From Pedobacter lusitanus (lineage in GTDB: Bacteria; Bacteroidota; Bacteroidia; Sphingobacteriales; Sphingobacteriaceae): DNA of 64,000 nucleotides. The first letter of the stretch is position 1. Each line of letters opens with the position of its first letter. A model generated the notes under the pieces. The model had not been told where the DNA came from. It searched no databases and worked only from the letters and a program-made list of their open reading frames with translations. A program made the position numbers and the translations under genes. The stretch lies in the NCBI RefSeq assembly GCF_040026395.1, contig NZ_CP157278.1, forward strand, positions 434,001 through 498,000, given 5' to 3'. Below are positions 1-8,968 of the stretch, piece after piece.

Positions 1-1005
1 GTAACCAGACTGGAAAGTCCGCTTGCTGAAGTCATGGAGGCGAATACATTACCGAATGGTTTACAATTATCAAAGGTCAGAGTTCCTTTGGGGGTAATTG
101 GTGTAATTTATGAAGCAAGACCTAATGTAACCCTTGATGTTTTTTCTTTGTGTTTTAAAACTGGAAATGTTGCAGTACTGAAAGGTGGGAGTGATGCTGA
201 GTTTTCTAACCAGGCTTTAATTAAAATCATTCATCAGGTATTGCAGAAACACAAAGTAGATATAAATGTTGCGGTGTTATTACCTGCTGAAAGAGAAGCT
301 ACTGCTGCATTATTAAGTGCAACGGGTTATGTGGACGTATTAATTCCCAGAGGTAGTCAGGCCCTGATCAATTATGTTCGTCAGCATAGCAATGTTCCGG
401 TAATTGAAACGGGAGCGGGTATAGTTCATACCTATTTTGATCTGTCGGGCGATATGGAAAAAGGAAAGGCTATAATTTTTAATGCGAAAACCAGGAGAGT
501 GAGTGTTTGTAATGCGCTGGACTGCCTTTTGATTCATGCTGAAAGATTAAATGATCTTTATGTACTTATTGAACAGCTTGCCACTAAATCTGTTCATGTT
601 TATGCCGATAAGGATGCTTTTGCTGCGGTGAAAGGCATGTATCCTGATCATTTACTTCATCATTCCAGCCCTGAAGATTTTGGGACTGAATTCCTGGACT
701 ATAAAATAGCGGTTAAGACCGTTGAAAATCTGGAAGATGCACTGGACCATATTGCTGCTTATAGTTCTAAACATAGTGAGGCTATTATTGCAGAAGATGA
801 AAATCAGTTACTTACATTTCTGAATGTAGTGGATGCAGCAGCAGTTTATGCAAATGCTTCAACTGCTTTTACCGATGGGGGACAATTTGGTCTTGGTGCA
901 GAAATTGGTATCAGTACACAAAAACTTCATGCGAGGGGGCCGATGGGGCTGAAAGAATTAACAAGTTACAAATGGGTCGTAAAAGGTAACGGTCAAATTC
1001 GCTGA
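1..1005 (+). CDS. proA: Gamma-glutamyl phosphate reductase (glutamate-5-semialdehyde dehydrogenase), 5'-truncated by window edge
   Basis: Reduces gamma-glutamyl phosphate to glutamate-5-semialdehyde with NADPH in cytoplasmic proline synthesis. The reading frame is open from base 1 with no stop, so the N-terminus lies outside the window; an internal ATG at 34 is not the true start. The visible part has the family's NAD(P)-binding stretch ([17 protein letters not shown]) and the catalytic cysteine in [10 protein letters not shown], and it ends with the family's usual [15 protein letters not shown] tail. About 335 of the usual ~410 residues are present. proB would be expected just upstream, outside the window. 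Confidence 0.95.
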   Translation, partial: VTRLESPLAEVMEANTLPNGLQLSKVRVPLGVIGVIYEARPNVTLDVFSLCFKTGNVAVLKGGSDAEFSNQALIKIIHQVLQKHKVDINVAVLLPAEREATAALLSATGYVDVLIPRGSQALINYVRQHSNVPVIETGAGIVHTYFDLSGDMEKGKAIIFNAKTRRVSVCNALDCLLIHAERLNDLYVLIEQLATKSVHVYADKDAFAAVKGMYPDHLLHHSSPEDFGTEFLDYKIAVKTVENLEDALDHIAAYSSKHSEAIIAEDENQLLTFLNVVDAAAVYANASTAFTDGGQFGLGAEIGISTQKLHARGPMGLKELTSYKWVVKGNGQIR

Positions 1006-1156
1006 TTGATTTAATTTATTTTTCAGAAAGGCCTGATTTTGACAATTCTGTGTGAAATCTGCAAAGGTTTATGGATGCATTTTGGCGTTTATCAGCTATT
1101 GGTAAAAATATTGCTTATTAAATTGAAATTTAGGACTCATTTTCCGGTCATTATAT

Positions 1157-1164
1157 TAATTTTG
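1157..1164 (+). promoter_or_regulatory. Candidate Bacteroidota -7 element for mqo
   Basis: TAATTTTG fits the Bacteroidota -7 consensus TAnnTTTG and lies 36 bases before the mqo ATG. No TTG (-33) at the usual spacing is visible, so this is weak. Confidence 0.3.
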
Positions 1165-1200
1165 TGGCCGATATAAAGAGAATAAATTATCTATCCTTTC

Positions 1201-2706
1201 ATGACCAGTAAAAGTCCTAATTCAGATAAAGCAGTTGATGTTGTGTTAATTGGCGCAGGTATTATGAGCGCAACGCTTGGTGTACTACTTAAAGAACTCT
1301 CCCCGGATTTAACGATACAAATTTTTGAACGGCTTGATGTAGCAGCAGCCGAAAGTTCAGATGCGTGGAATAATGCAGGAACCGGGCATTCGGCCTTTTG
1401 TGAATTGAATTATACACCGCAATTAGAAGATGGTACAGTAGAAACTGCAAAAGCGGTTTCCATTGCCGAATCTTTTGAAGTTTCAAAGCAGTTCTGGGCT
1501 TTCCTTGTGCAGAATAAACTGGTAAGTTCTCCCGAAACATTCATTAAGAGTATTCCGCATATGAGTTTTGTATGGGGTGCAGATAATGTTGATTTTTTGA
1601 AAAAACGGTTTAATAACTTGCAGCAATGTGAGTTGTTTAAGGAAATGACATATTCTGAAGATCCTAAGCAACTGGCAGAATGGATGCCTTTGGTAATGGA
1701 GGGAAGAAGTCCGGATGAAAAGGTGGCTGCAACCAGAATGATGCTGGGTACTGATGTGAATTTTGGTGCATTAACCAGAATGATGCTGAGTACGCTGCAA
1801 AGTAAACCAAATGTTTCTATGGACTTCAATCAGGAAGTACGTAAACTAAAACAAAAAGATGGTTTATGGGAAGTGAAGGTAAAAGATGAAGAAACCGGAA
1901 AAAGAAAGACCGTAAAAGCAAAATTCGTTTTTATTGGTGCTGGTGGTGGTTCTCTTCCTTTACTGGAGAAATCAGATATTCCTGAAGGTAAAGGTTTTGG
2001 TGGTTTCCCGGTTAGCGGACAATGGTTAAAATGTGTTAATCCGGCTGTGATAGAACATCATCACGCTAAAGTATATGGTAAGGCATCTGTAGGAGCACCA
2101 CCAATGTCAGTTCCTCACCTGGATACCAGAATGATAGATGGTAAAAAAGCTTTGCTTTTTGGTCCTTATGCGGGATTTTCTACTCGTTTTCTGAAAAATG
2201 GATCATTACTGGATCTTCCTTTATCAATTAAAGCAAATAATATCCGCCCTATGATTGCGGCTGGTTTAGATAATATTCCTTTGACCAAATATTTAATTGA
2301 TCAGGTCAGACAATCACCGGAAGACCGGATGGAAGCACTCAGAGAGTATCTTCCGGCAGCTGAAATGAAAGACTGGGAACTGGAAACAGCAGGACAACGT
2401 GTACAGGTGATCAAAAAAGATGAAAAACATGGTGGGATACTGGAATTTGGTACAGAAGTAGTTTCTGCAGGAGATGGCTCAATTGCTGCTTTATTAGGTG
2501 CATCACCTGGTGCTTCAACTGCGGTCTCAATTATGATCAGCCTGATGAAACGTTGTTTTAAAGAAAAGATGGATAGTGCTGAATGGCAAACCAAGTTAAA
2601 ACAGATGATTCCTTCGTATGGTAATAGCTTGAGTGATGATGCACAGCTTTGCAAAAACATCAGAGCGCAGACTACACATGCACTTAATCTTCAGATTACT
2701 GACTAG
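1201..2706 (+). CDS. mqo: Malate:quinone oxidoreductase
   Basis: A peripheral membrane FAD enzyme that oxidises malate to oxaloacetate and passes electrons to menaquinone. It is a TCA-cycle step that replaces or supplements NAD-dependent malate dehydrogenase. The 501-aa length is normal for the family. The FAD Rossmann motif is at residues 14-30 (VVLIGAGIMSATLGVLL), and SSDAWNNAGTGHSA is the family's signature further on. ATG 1201 is preceded by 195 bases of non-coding DNA after proA, so it is probably a separate unit. Its 3' end overlaps the convergent acyltransferase gene by 11 bases. Confidence 0.95.
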   Translation: MTSKSPNSDKAVDVVLIGAGIMSATLGVLLKELSPDLTIQIFERLDVAAAESSDAWNNAGTGHSAFCELNYTPQLEDGTVETAKAVSIAESFEVSKQFWAFLVQNKLVSSPETFIKSIPHMSFVWGADNVDFLKKRFNNLQQCELFKEMTYSEDPKQLAEWMPLVMEGRSPDEKVAATRMMLGTDVNFGALTRMMLSTLQSKPNVSMDFNQEVRKLKQKDGLWEVKVKDEETGKRKTVKAKFVFIGAGGGSLPLLEKSDIPEGKGFGGFPVSGQWLKCVNPAVIEHHHAKVYGKASVGAPPMSVPHLDTRMIDGKKALLFGPYAGFSTRFLKNGSLLDLPLSIKANNIRPMIAAGLDNIPLTKYLIDQVRQSPEDRMEALREYLPAAEMKDWELETAGQRVQVIKKDEKHGGILEFGTEVVSAGDGSIAALLGASPGASTAVSIMISLMKRCFKEKMDSAEWQTKLKQMIPSYGNSLSDDAQLCKNIRAQTTHALNLQITD

Positions 2707-3571
2707 GCTGATGTTTCCATCGTCTATGACTCCATAACCAGTAAGCAGGCTCTTCTTGTATTAATTTTTCTAATAGAAGAGTGTGCTTCTGGGTTATTTC
2801 GTGAATTGTTGATTGCGCCGGATTAAGGCATATAGGGACAAAATCAACCTCGTAATAGCCTCTTTTTAGCACTTTTACTTTAAGATAAAATACTGGTCTG
2901 TTGGTCTTTATGGCGATCTTTTCCAGTCCCTGTTGAATTGAAGTCTGCTGATTTAAAAATGATGTCCAGTAGTGAGATTCACTTTTTTGCGGTGCCTGAT
3001 CATTCCCAAACAAAAATATAGATGGTTTTTCTTTACTCCCTGTCATTACTCTTAACGTTTGACGCATGGGTATCATCTTATTGCCAAATCTGGATCTGAT
3101 CCTGTAGAACCAGTTATCAAACGTTTTATTGGATAAAGGTTTGTAAATCGGATAGGTGTCACCTTTTAGAGCCAGGCCAACAGCCAGTGTTCCCCATTCC
3201 CAGTTGCCGTAGTGTCCTGAACAGGCCAGCACACTTTCTCCACGCTCAAAATATTCATTAATCAGTGCCGTATTATTCACCTTGAAGCGTTTCTGTAGTT
3301 CATGCTTTGAAATGGTAGACATTTTAACAATTTCAAAAATCAATGCAGCAAGGTACTTGTAGAATTTTTTTTCTATTTGAATAAGCTCATCTGCACTTTT
3401 TTCAGGGAAAGAGTTTTTCAGATTAGTTCTGACTACTGCTTTGCGATAGCCGAAAACATGATATACCAGCCAGTAAATCAGGGTAGCGAACAGGTAAAGT
3501 ACCTGCATTGGTAATAAAGAGAGTGTATATATGAAGAATATCCCTATACGGGAGAAGACTTTATTTAACAT
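2696..3571 (-). CDS. LpxL/HtrB-type lipid A acyltransferase
   Basis: Inner-membrane acyltransferase that probably adds a secondary acyl chain to lipid A. The 291-aa protein has one N-terminal membrane anchor (about residues 9-35). The HX4E catalytic motif is in CSGHYGNWEWG, and FGNDQAP and WLWSHRRWK near the C-terminus fit the LpxL/LpxM family. It is convergent with mqo, overlapping it by 11 bases. Which acyl position or chain it uses cannot be read from the sequence. An ornithine-lipid or other lysophospholipid acyltransferase role is a less likely alternative. Confidence 0.85.
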   Translation of the reverse strand: MLNKVFSRIGIFFIYTLSLLPMQVLYLFATLIYWLVYHVFGYRKAVVRTNLKNSFPEKSADELIQIEKKFYKYLAALIFEIVKMSTISKHELQKRFKVNNTALINEYFERGESVLACSGHYGNWEWGTLAVGLALKGDTYPIYKPLSNKTFDNWFYRIRSRFGNKMIPMRQTLRVMTGSKEKPSIFLFGNDQAPQKSESHYWTSFLNQQTSIQQGLEKIAIKTNRPVFYLKVKVLKRGYYEVDFVPICLNPAQSTIHEITQKHTLLLEKLIQEEPAYWLWSHRRWKHQPSQ

Positions 3572-3677
3572 TAATGTGAATTAAGATACAAACTTAATTT
3601 TTTTTAACCCTTGTCTGGTTAGATTTTTAAGAAAATTATATGTTTTCCTGAAATATGAAATAGCAGTTTAAAAGAAC

Positions 3678-3706
3678 AGGCTTCACTGATTTTATAGCTG
3701 AAGCCT
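3678..3706 (-). terminator. Hairpin downstream of the Lrp-family gene
   Basis: 8-bp perfect arms AGGCTTCA (3678-3685) and TGAAGCCT (3699-3706) with a 13-base loop. Read on the minus strand they are followed by a T-rich stretch, so they likely terminate the Lrp-type transcript. Confidence 0.5.
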
Positions 3707-3753
3707 ATTTCTTTTACCGGAATTTGCTCTGTATTAAAGGATCCGGCAGGTTT

Positions 3754-4215
3754 TTAAAAATTAAAACCTATGTCATTGATTATATTATCAAGTACAACAT
3801 AGCTTTCCAGTGCCTGTACATTTTTTATATTGGCTATATTTCGCTGCACGCCTGAAAAGGAAGTATTATCTGTGGTAATAATTTTCAGTTTGATATTGTA
3901 TAAACCCGTAATGGTACTGCACTCACAAACTTCTTTTATTGCAGATATATCATCTTTAAATGTATTAATAATCTCATCAGAACAATGGCTGAGCTTAAGG
4001 TGTATGAAAGCCAGCACTTCCTGTTTTAATTTTCTGCGGTTTAATACCGCCACAGAGGTAACAATATAGCCTCCCTGTTTTAGTCTTCTGATACGATCAC
4101 AAATAGTCGTCGATGATACATTTAAAATTCCAGCCATTTGCTTGTGTGGACGTGAACTATCCTCCTGTAAAAGTTTAAGAATAGAAATATCTAATCTGTC
4201 AAGCTTTTTCTCCAT
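3754..4215 (-). CDS. Lrp/AsnC family transcriptional regulator
   Basis: DNA-binding regulator, usually an octamer that responds to amino acids. I place the start at ATG 4215 (MEKKLDRLDISILKLLQED), giving 153 aa. The open frame runs further upstream, but those residues are outside the family's alignment and AT-rich. The winged HTH lies at about residues 5-60 (MAGILNVSSTTICDRIRRL), followed by the RAM/ligand-binding fold (VLAFIHLKL, then VCECSTITGLYNIKLKI). It is divergent from the sigma factor gene. The 220-base spacer is very AT-rich, which suits Lrp-type wrapping and autoregulation. The effector is unknown. Confidence 0.9.
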   Translation of the reverse strand: MEKKLDRLDISILKLLQEDSSRPHKQMAGILNVSSTTICDRIRRLKQGGYIVTSVAVLNRRKLKQEVLAFIHLKLSHCSDEIINTFKDDISAIKEVCECSTITGLYNIKLKIITTDNTSFSGVQRNIANIKNVQALESYVVLDNIINDIGFNF

Positions 4216-4437
4216 AATTATTGTTTTTATAATTTGTGAATATATAGCATTAATGTTTAAATAATTAAATATTTTAATTACAAATAAACTTATTATTGTC
4301 CGGTTAGATGTTGTTAAAATAGGCAAGAACTGAATTATATCCGGATTATAGCCTTATAATCGTTATTTTCTCGGATAAATAGCATGCACTTTCTTTATTT
4401 GATCCATATACTCAATTTTGATCAGCAACCTAAACAT

Positions 4438-5304
4438 ATGAGAGAAATAAAGATCAATCATGCCATAACCGGAAGGGATACGGAATCCCTGAATATTTAT
4501 CTTCATGAAGTGGGTAAAATACCATTGCTGACTGTTGAAGAAGAGATACAATTAACTATCAGGGCCAGAAATGGAGATCGTCTGGCTTTAGACCGTTTGG
4601 TGAGGACAAATTTGCGCTTTGTAATTTCTGTAGCGAAAAAATATCAGCACAGGGGACTCAGCCTTGGAGATTTAATCAATGAGGGCAATCTGGGCCTGAT
4701 TAAGGCTGCTTCACGTTTTGATGAAACAAAAGGGTTCAAGTTCATCTCTTTTGCCGTATGGTGGATCAGGCAGGCTATTATGCTTGCTATTTCTCAGCAA
4801 ACGCGTATTATCCGTTTGCCTCTCAATCTTATTAATTCAATTTCTAAAATAAATGTGACAGCATCCTGTCTGGAACAAAAACTGGAACGCAGTCCAACAA
4901 TGGTGGAGATAGCCGGAGAATTGAAGATGGAACCTGATCGGGTGACTGACGATCTGGATAAAGTGCGTAAATGTGTGTCACTGGATGACGTGGTTAAGTC
5001 AGATTCCACGCACACTCTGCTGGAAACAATACCTGTCCGCCAGCCTGCTGCTGATCATGTTCTGATAGTGGATTCTGATAGAATAGAGACTTCTCAATTG
5101 CTGAAAATTCTGTCTAAAAGAGAAGAAAAAGTGCTGAGCTTATTTTTTGGTCTGAGGGGAATGCAACCTCTGTCACTGGATGATATAGCCCTGATATTTA
5201 AATTAAGCAGAGAACGTATCAGACAGTTAAAGGATAGCGGAATAAAAAAATTGAGACAAAAGTTACGCAAAGAGAAAACAGGAAAAAGAACTAAGAATAT
5301 ATAA
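4438..5304 (+). CDS. RpoD/SigA-like RNA polymerase sigma factor (probably an alternative paralogue)
   Basis: Sigma-70 family factor. I choose ATG 4438 because MREIKINHAIT matches the typical Bacteroidota primary-sigma N-terminus, giving 288 aa rather than 306. Region 1.2/2.1 is at about 20-70, regions 2.3-2.4 contain RFDETKGFKFISFAVWWIRQ, and region 4 is at about 225-280 (LSLDDIALIFKLSRERIRQLK). The region 3-4 linker and the lysine-rich tail diverge from the usual core factor. This and the accessory neighbours suggest a specialised paralogue rather than the housekeeping factor, but that is inference. A small unknown gene follows 16 bases downstream. Confidence 0.85.
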   Translation: MREIKINHAITGRDTESLNIYLHEVGKIPLLTVEEEIQLTIRARNGDRLALDRLVRTNLRFVISVAKKYQHRGLSLGDLINEGNLGLIKAASRFDETKGFKFISFAVWWIRQAIMLAISQQTRIIRLPLNLINSISKINVTASCLEQKLERSPTMVEIAGELKMEPDRVTDDLDKVRKCVSLDDVVKSDSTHTLLETIPVRQPAADHVLIVDSDRIETSQLLKILSKREEKVLSLFFGLRGMQPLSLDDIALIFKLSRERIRQLKDSGIKKLRQKLRKEKTGKRTKNI

Positions 5305-5320
5305 ATTAAAAATAATCCTT

Positions 5321-5713
5321 ATGCCATATCTATATTTAGCAGAAAGTTATAATGAGCTTGGTATGTTAACCTGGCTGGTTACTCAAATGGAAAATATTGA
5401 GAGACCGATAAAAGAACTCGATAAAGAAAGTTATTTAATTACAGAGTTTCAACGTATTAAATTGTCGGCGTCCAGAGATATACTCATTTTTGGTAAACAC
5501 GCAGAGTATTATCTGAATTTTCATCTTTGTCTGGTCTATGGGTTACATATCCGGATAATAGATATCCTGAAATGCCTTGGAGATAAATTATATCTCTGCG
5601 AGAGAGAGGCTTATGTATATAAACACTGTACTACATTACATGTAGAGATGGGAGGGCTGGCAGTATTCTATGAAAAACTTGGCAGAATGAAGATAGGATA
5701 TGAAAACAGGTAA
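5321..5713 (+). CDS. Hypothetical protein co-transcribed with the sigma factor
   Basis: I do not recognise this 130-aa protein. It is probably soluble: no signal peptide or clear membrane span, mixed charge, likely helical, with several cysteines (CLVYG, KCLGDKLYLCERE, HCTTLHVE). It starts 16 bases after the sigma factor stop and is followed by a hairpin at its own stop codon, so it very likely shares the sigma factor's transcript. A role modulating that sigma factor is possible but unsupported by any motif. Confidence 0.6.
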   Translation: MPYLYLAESYNELGMLTWLVTQMENIERPIKELDKESYLITEFQRIKLSASRDILIFGKHAEYYLNFHLCLVYGLHIRIIDILKCLGDKLYLCEREAYVYKHCTTLHVEMGGLAVFYEKLGRMKIGYENR

Positions 5714-5733
5714 ATCAACAAGATTTACCTGTT
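5705..5733 (+). terminator. Stem-loop overlapping the stop codon of the hypothetical gene
   Basis: 12-bp perfect arms AACAGGTAAATC (5705-5716) and GATTTACCTGTT (5722-5733) with a 5-base loop. The stop codon TAA is inside the left arm. There is no strong T run after it. Confidence 0.5.
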
Positions 5734-5768
5734 ATGAATATTGATATACTTCAGGTAATTGGTATTTA

Positions 5769-6089
5769 CTACACAAATGCCGGAACGGGTGAATTTGGAT
5801 CGTTACCCTGAATCTGATTTCTTCTCACTTCAGCAGGATCAGTAGGCTTAATCGGGTAGGTATCTTTTATACTCTTTACGGCATCATACATCAGGAAGCC
5901 TCCTAAAAAGGCTTCTTGTATTCCTATTACCGGATGCTTGTAAAAGCATTTAATACCTCTTTGAAAAATATAAGCGCCGGCTATAATTGACACCAACCGT
6001 TTTGCAGTACTCAGGTTCTGGGCATTATTGGTGTTCAAAATCTTCTTGGCGGCTAAAATAGTTAGATTATGAGTGATTTTGTTCAACAT
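5769..6089 (-). CDS. Small membrane protein, possibly DUF2892-like
   Basis: 106-aa protein with a hydrophobic segment around residues 30-45 (LVSIIAGAYIFQRGIKCF) and a second at about 52-68 (VIGIQEAFLGGFLMYDAVKS), then a hydrophilic proline-rich tail. The layout (R/L-V-S-I-I-A-G-A then a short hairpin) resembles the YgaP-type DUF2892 membrane hairpin, but the match is from memory and weak. It lies 54 bases downstream of the Bcr-type MFS gene on the same strand and may be co-transcribed. Confidence 0.6.
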   Translation of the reverse strand: MLNKITHNLTILAAKKILNTNNAQNLSTAKRLVSIIAGAYIFQRGIKCFYKHPVIGIQEAFLGGFLMYDAVKSIKDTYPIKPTDPAEVRRNQIQGNDPNSPVPAFV

Positions 6090-6143
6090 GGGTTTCTCTT
6101 TGTTTCTATTGAATTCAACATCTGTGCCATCTTTTTGTTTTTA

Positions 6144-7373
6144 TTAATGCAAAGAAACCCCGGGGCTATCTGTGTTAAGTTCAACCTGATGTTTGATAGT
6201 CTTTCTTCCAAAATAAAGAATAGCCAATGCAAGAATGGAAGTTGATGCCATAATTGAAACCATTGGTACAGAAGAATGTGTGTCAAACAGGCTGACACCT
6301 ACAGAAGCGACTGTACCCAGGCCCATTTGAATAGCACCCATCAGGGCGGATGCACTTCCTGCATTTTTAGTAAATGGTGCCAGGGTAAGGGCTGAAGCAT
6401 TAGGGCTTGCAAAACCAAGACAGCTCAGGAAAATGAACAGCAGGAGTATGGTTTCAGTTAAGCCAAACCAGCCATTTATACTGCCAATCAAAAATATAAC
6501 TCCCGTAACTGCCTGGCAAATTAAAGCACCAAAGATTAATTGTTCGCTACGGTATTTCTTTAGCATCAGTGTATTAACCTGACCAGCACCTATTAATCCG
6601 ATGGATAAAAAGGCAAATATCCAGCCATATGTTTTTTCGCTTACCGCAAAAATCTTCATAAACAACTGCGGAGAGCCTGAAATATAAGCAAAGAGACCAC
6701 CAAAGGCGACAGCGCCGGTAAAGGCATAAGTGTAAAATTGGGGTTCCTTTAAAACGGTAATAAATCCCAGGATAATGGGCTTTGGTTTTAGTGATATAGT
6801 GGTATCTGGTTTGTATGTTCCGGGTAATCCAAAAATACTGGCCAGCAGATTTAGCAAACCCAAAATCATGAGCACCAGAAATACAGCATGCCAGCCAAAA
6901 GTTGAGGTAACGTAACCACCGATTGTTGGTGCAACCATAGGAGAGACACCTACTACCAACCATAGCAGCGCAAATACTTTGGCATTTTCATTAACCGGAA
7001 ATAAGTCTCTGACCATAGCAATTGAAGCTACGGCTGCTGCACAGCTGCCTAAAGCCTGTATACACCTTAATACAATCAGGGCATCGATACTTTTTACATA
7101 AGCACAGCCCAGAGAGGCAAGAATATAAATGGTTAATCCAATGTATAAGGGCTTTTTTCTTCCAAAACGATCTAACAGTGGGCCATAGAGCAGCTGACCG
7201 GCAGATATCCCTATAAAAAAACCGGAAAGAGACAGGGACACGCTTGCAATCGAGGTATTCAGGTCTTTTGCAATTGCGGGAAATCCCGGCAGGTACATGT
7301 CAATAGAAAAAGGACCCAATGCTGTTAGTGAACCTAAAAGGAGGATAAGGAAGAAGTGTTTTTGTCTGGTCAT
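6144..7373 (-). CDS. Bcr/CflA-type MFS drug exporter
   Basis: 409-aa, 12-helix proton-coupled exporter of the DHA1 family. The N-terminal FSIDMYLPGFPAIAKDL motif is typical of Bcr/CflA proteins, and the loop 2-3 MFS motif is GPLLDRFGRKKPL. The motif C region VAPTIGGYV, diagnostic of exporters, is in helix 5. Family members export bicyclomycin, sulfonamides or small peptides; the substrate here is unknown. No adjacent regulator is seen. Confidence 0.9.
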   Translation of the reverse strand: MTRQKHFFLILLLGSLTALGPFSIDMYLPGFPAIAKDLNTSIASVSLSLSGFFIGISAGQLLYGPLLDRFGRKKPLYIGLTIYILASLGCAYVKSIDALIVLRCIQALGSCAAAVASIAMVRDLFPVNENAKVFALLWLVVGVSPMVAPTIGGYVTSTFGWHAVFLVLMILGLLNLLASIFGLPGTYKPDTTISLKPKPIILGFITVLKEPQFYTYAFTGAVAFGGLFAYISGSPQLFMKIFAVSEKTYGWIFAFLSIGLIGAGQVNTLMLKKYRSEQLIFGALICQAVTGVIFLIGSINGWFGLTETILLLFIFLSCLGFASPNASALTLAPFTKNAGSASALMGAIQMGLGTVASVGVSLFDTHSSVPMVSIMASTSILALAILYFGRKTIKHQVELNTDSPGVSLH

Positions 7374-7415
7374 TGAATTTTGTTGCGAAGAGGTTTCGCT
7401 ATTGATTTAATTTAA

Positions 7416-7433
7416 CCCCGGTTCAAACCGGGG
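7416..7433 (-). terminator. GC-rich hairpin between the phosphorylase and Bcr genes
   Basis: 8-bp arms CCCCGGTT (7416-7423) and AACCGGGG (7426-7433) with a 2-base loop. On the minus strand it follows the nucleoside phosphorylase stop, with an AT-rich rather than pure T tail, so terminator or pause. Confidence 0.5.
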
Positions 7434-7443
7434 CCATTATGGT

Positions 7444-8319
7444 TTATTTAGAAGCTGTTATTCTTTCCAGAACCAGCTTAATTGCTTTATCTACAACAGC
7501 ATTCGGATCTTTACTGAACTGAAAGTTTACTCTGCTCGCTAGAATTGCGTTTACTGAAAGAGCTTTGTGTCCGAGAACTTTTGCTAAAGCATAAATACCT
7601 GCAGTTTCCATTTCAAGATTTGTAATTCTGTAGTTTTCATAACTGAATGTATTCAGTTTCTGAATGAAATTCGGAACTGCATTTTTAGCTCTTACCTGGC
7701 GACCCTGAGGTGCATAAAAACCTGGTGCAGTTACTGTAATTCCGTGCTCCATTCCTTTTCCTATAGTGTCCAGTAATACCGGATCAGCAGAAGTCAGATA
7801 TGGATTAACAGCGTGCAGGTCTTTAAAATGTGTTCTTACATGTTCGAAGAGACCTTTTTCTGCATCTGGTACGCTATGCTCATAATAATGCATTAGCGCA
7901 TCCAGACCAAGCCCAAAAGTAGAAGCCAGAATAGTCCCCATTGGCAGATCAGATTGTACGGCACCTGAAGTTCCAACTCTGATGATATCCAGCGATGTTA
8001 ATTGTTCTTTTACTTCACGTGTCTTGAAATCTACATTTACAAGCGCATCCAGTTCATTAAAAACGATATCAATGTTATCCGTGCCAATCCCGGTAGAAAT
8101 TACAGTAATACGTTTTGTACCAATATAGCCTGTATGGGTTATAAATTCTCTTTTTCCTTTTTTAAGCTCAATACGGTCAAAGTGTTTGGTTATTTCTGAA
8201 ATCCTGTCCGGATCGCCTACAGTAATTACTGTATCTGCTACATCTTCAGGTAATATATTTAGGTGGTAAATACTTCCGTCAGGGTTAATGACTAAGTCTG
8301 CTTCTGATAATTTTTGCAT
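7444..8319 (-). CDS. Nucleoside phosphorylase (uridine phosphorylase-like)
   Basis: Splits a nucleoside with phosphate into base and ribose-1-phosphate, in pyrimidine salvage. The 291-aa protein shows the PNP/UDP superfamily phosphate site (VGDPDRISEIT, residues ~36-46), VISTGIGTDNIDIVFNEL, and the ligand region ITNLEMETAGIYALAKVLG with its conserved MET. It is longer than the E. coli Udp of ~250 aa, as is usual for Bacteroidota homologues. Uridine is the best guess at substrate from the VRVGTSGAVQ region, but purine nucleosides are not excluded. Confidence 0.85.
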   Translation of the reverse strand: MQKLSEADLVINPDGSIYHLNILPEDVADTVITVGDPDRISEITKHFDRIELKKGKREFITHTGYIGTKRITVISTGIGTDNIDIVFNELDALVNVDFKTREVKEQLTSLDIIRVGTSGAVQSDLPMGTILASTFGLGLDALMHYYEHSVPDAEKGLFEHVRTHFKDLHAVNPYLTSADPVLLDTIGKGMEHGITVTAPGFYAPQGRQVRAKNAVPNFIQKLNTFSYENYRITNLEMETAGIYALAKVLGHKALSVNAILASRVNFQFSKDPNAVVDKAIKLVLERITASK

Positions 8320-8353
8320 GGTAATTGGATTAATGGTATTCTAAATTAAGGTT

Positions 8354-8968
8354 TTAAACAGTGCCCAGGTATTTAATTTCAACTCCTGACTGTTTTTCGA
8401 CCCTTTGTAAAACTTTATTTAACTGGGATTTTCTAACTTCAAATCTGATTTTGCATTCATTATCAAACTGCTGATCAAGTACAGTAAGCTGCTCTTCTTT
8501 AACCATACGCATGACATCGTTCATGACCAGGTAGTCAAAGCTGATTTCATAGCTATCATTTACAGTCTTTTCGACTATTTCTGCTATCATAATTGATTCA
8601 TTAGCAGCTGCTTTGTATGCGTTTATTAAACCAGGTACGCCTAGTAGTGTCCCGCCGAAATACCGAACCACTACGATCAGTATATTGGTTAGTCCGGCTG
8701 ATAAAAGAGCATTTAAAATAGGTCTGCCTGCCGTGCCGGAAGGTTCTCCATCATCGTTTACCCGATAAACGCTTTTATCTGGTGTTAAACGGTAAGCATA
8801 ACAGAAATGATTGGCTTTTGTATGTTCAGCCCGGAGTTTAACCAGATGTGCTTTGACCTCATTCTCTGAAAGCAAGGGATAGGCAAAAGCGATAAATTTA
8901 CTTCCTTTGTCTTTGAAGGTTCCTTCTGCAGGATGATCTATCGTTTTGTAGGTGTCATCAAACAGCAT
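8354..8968 (-). CDS. YigZ/IMPACT family protein
   Basis: 204-aa protein with the N-terminal UPF0029/IMPACT domain (KGSKFIAFAYPL; HFCYAYRL; DDGEPSGTAGRPIL; VVVRYFGGTLLG) and the C-terminal DUF1949 ferredoxin-like domain from about residue 137. Bacterial members are conserved but poorly defined, with suggested links to translation stress. Its start overlaps the DMT transporter gene by 11 bases, and that gene overlaps ribD by 4, so the three form one operon in the order ribD, DMT, yigZ. Confidence 0.9.
   Translation of the reverse strand: MLFDDTYKTIDHPAEGTFKDKGSKFIAFAYPLLSENEVKAHLVKLRAEHTKANHFCYAYRLTPDKSVYRVNDDGEPSGTAGRPILNALLSAGLTNILIVVVRYFGGTLLGVPGLINAYKAAANESIMIAEIVEKTVNDSYEISFDYLVMNDVMRMVKEEQLTVLDQQFDNECKIRFEVRKSQLNKVLQRVEKQSGVEIKYLGTV

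Noticed and set aside
1410..1829. 139-aa antisense open frame inside mqo
   Set aside because: Lies wholly within a confident gene on the other strand and resembles no protein.
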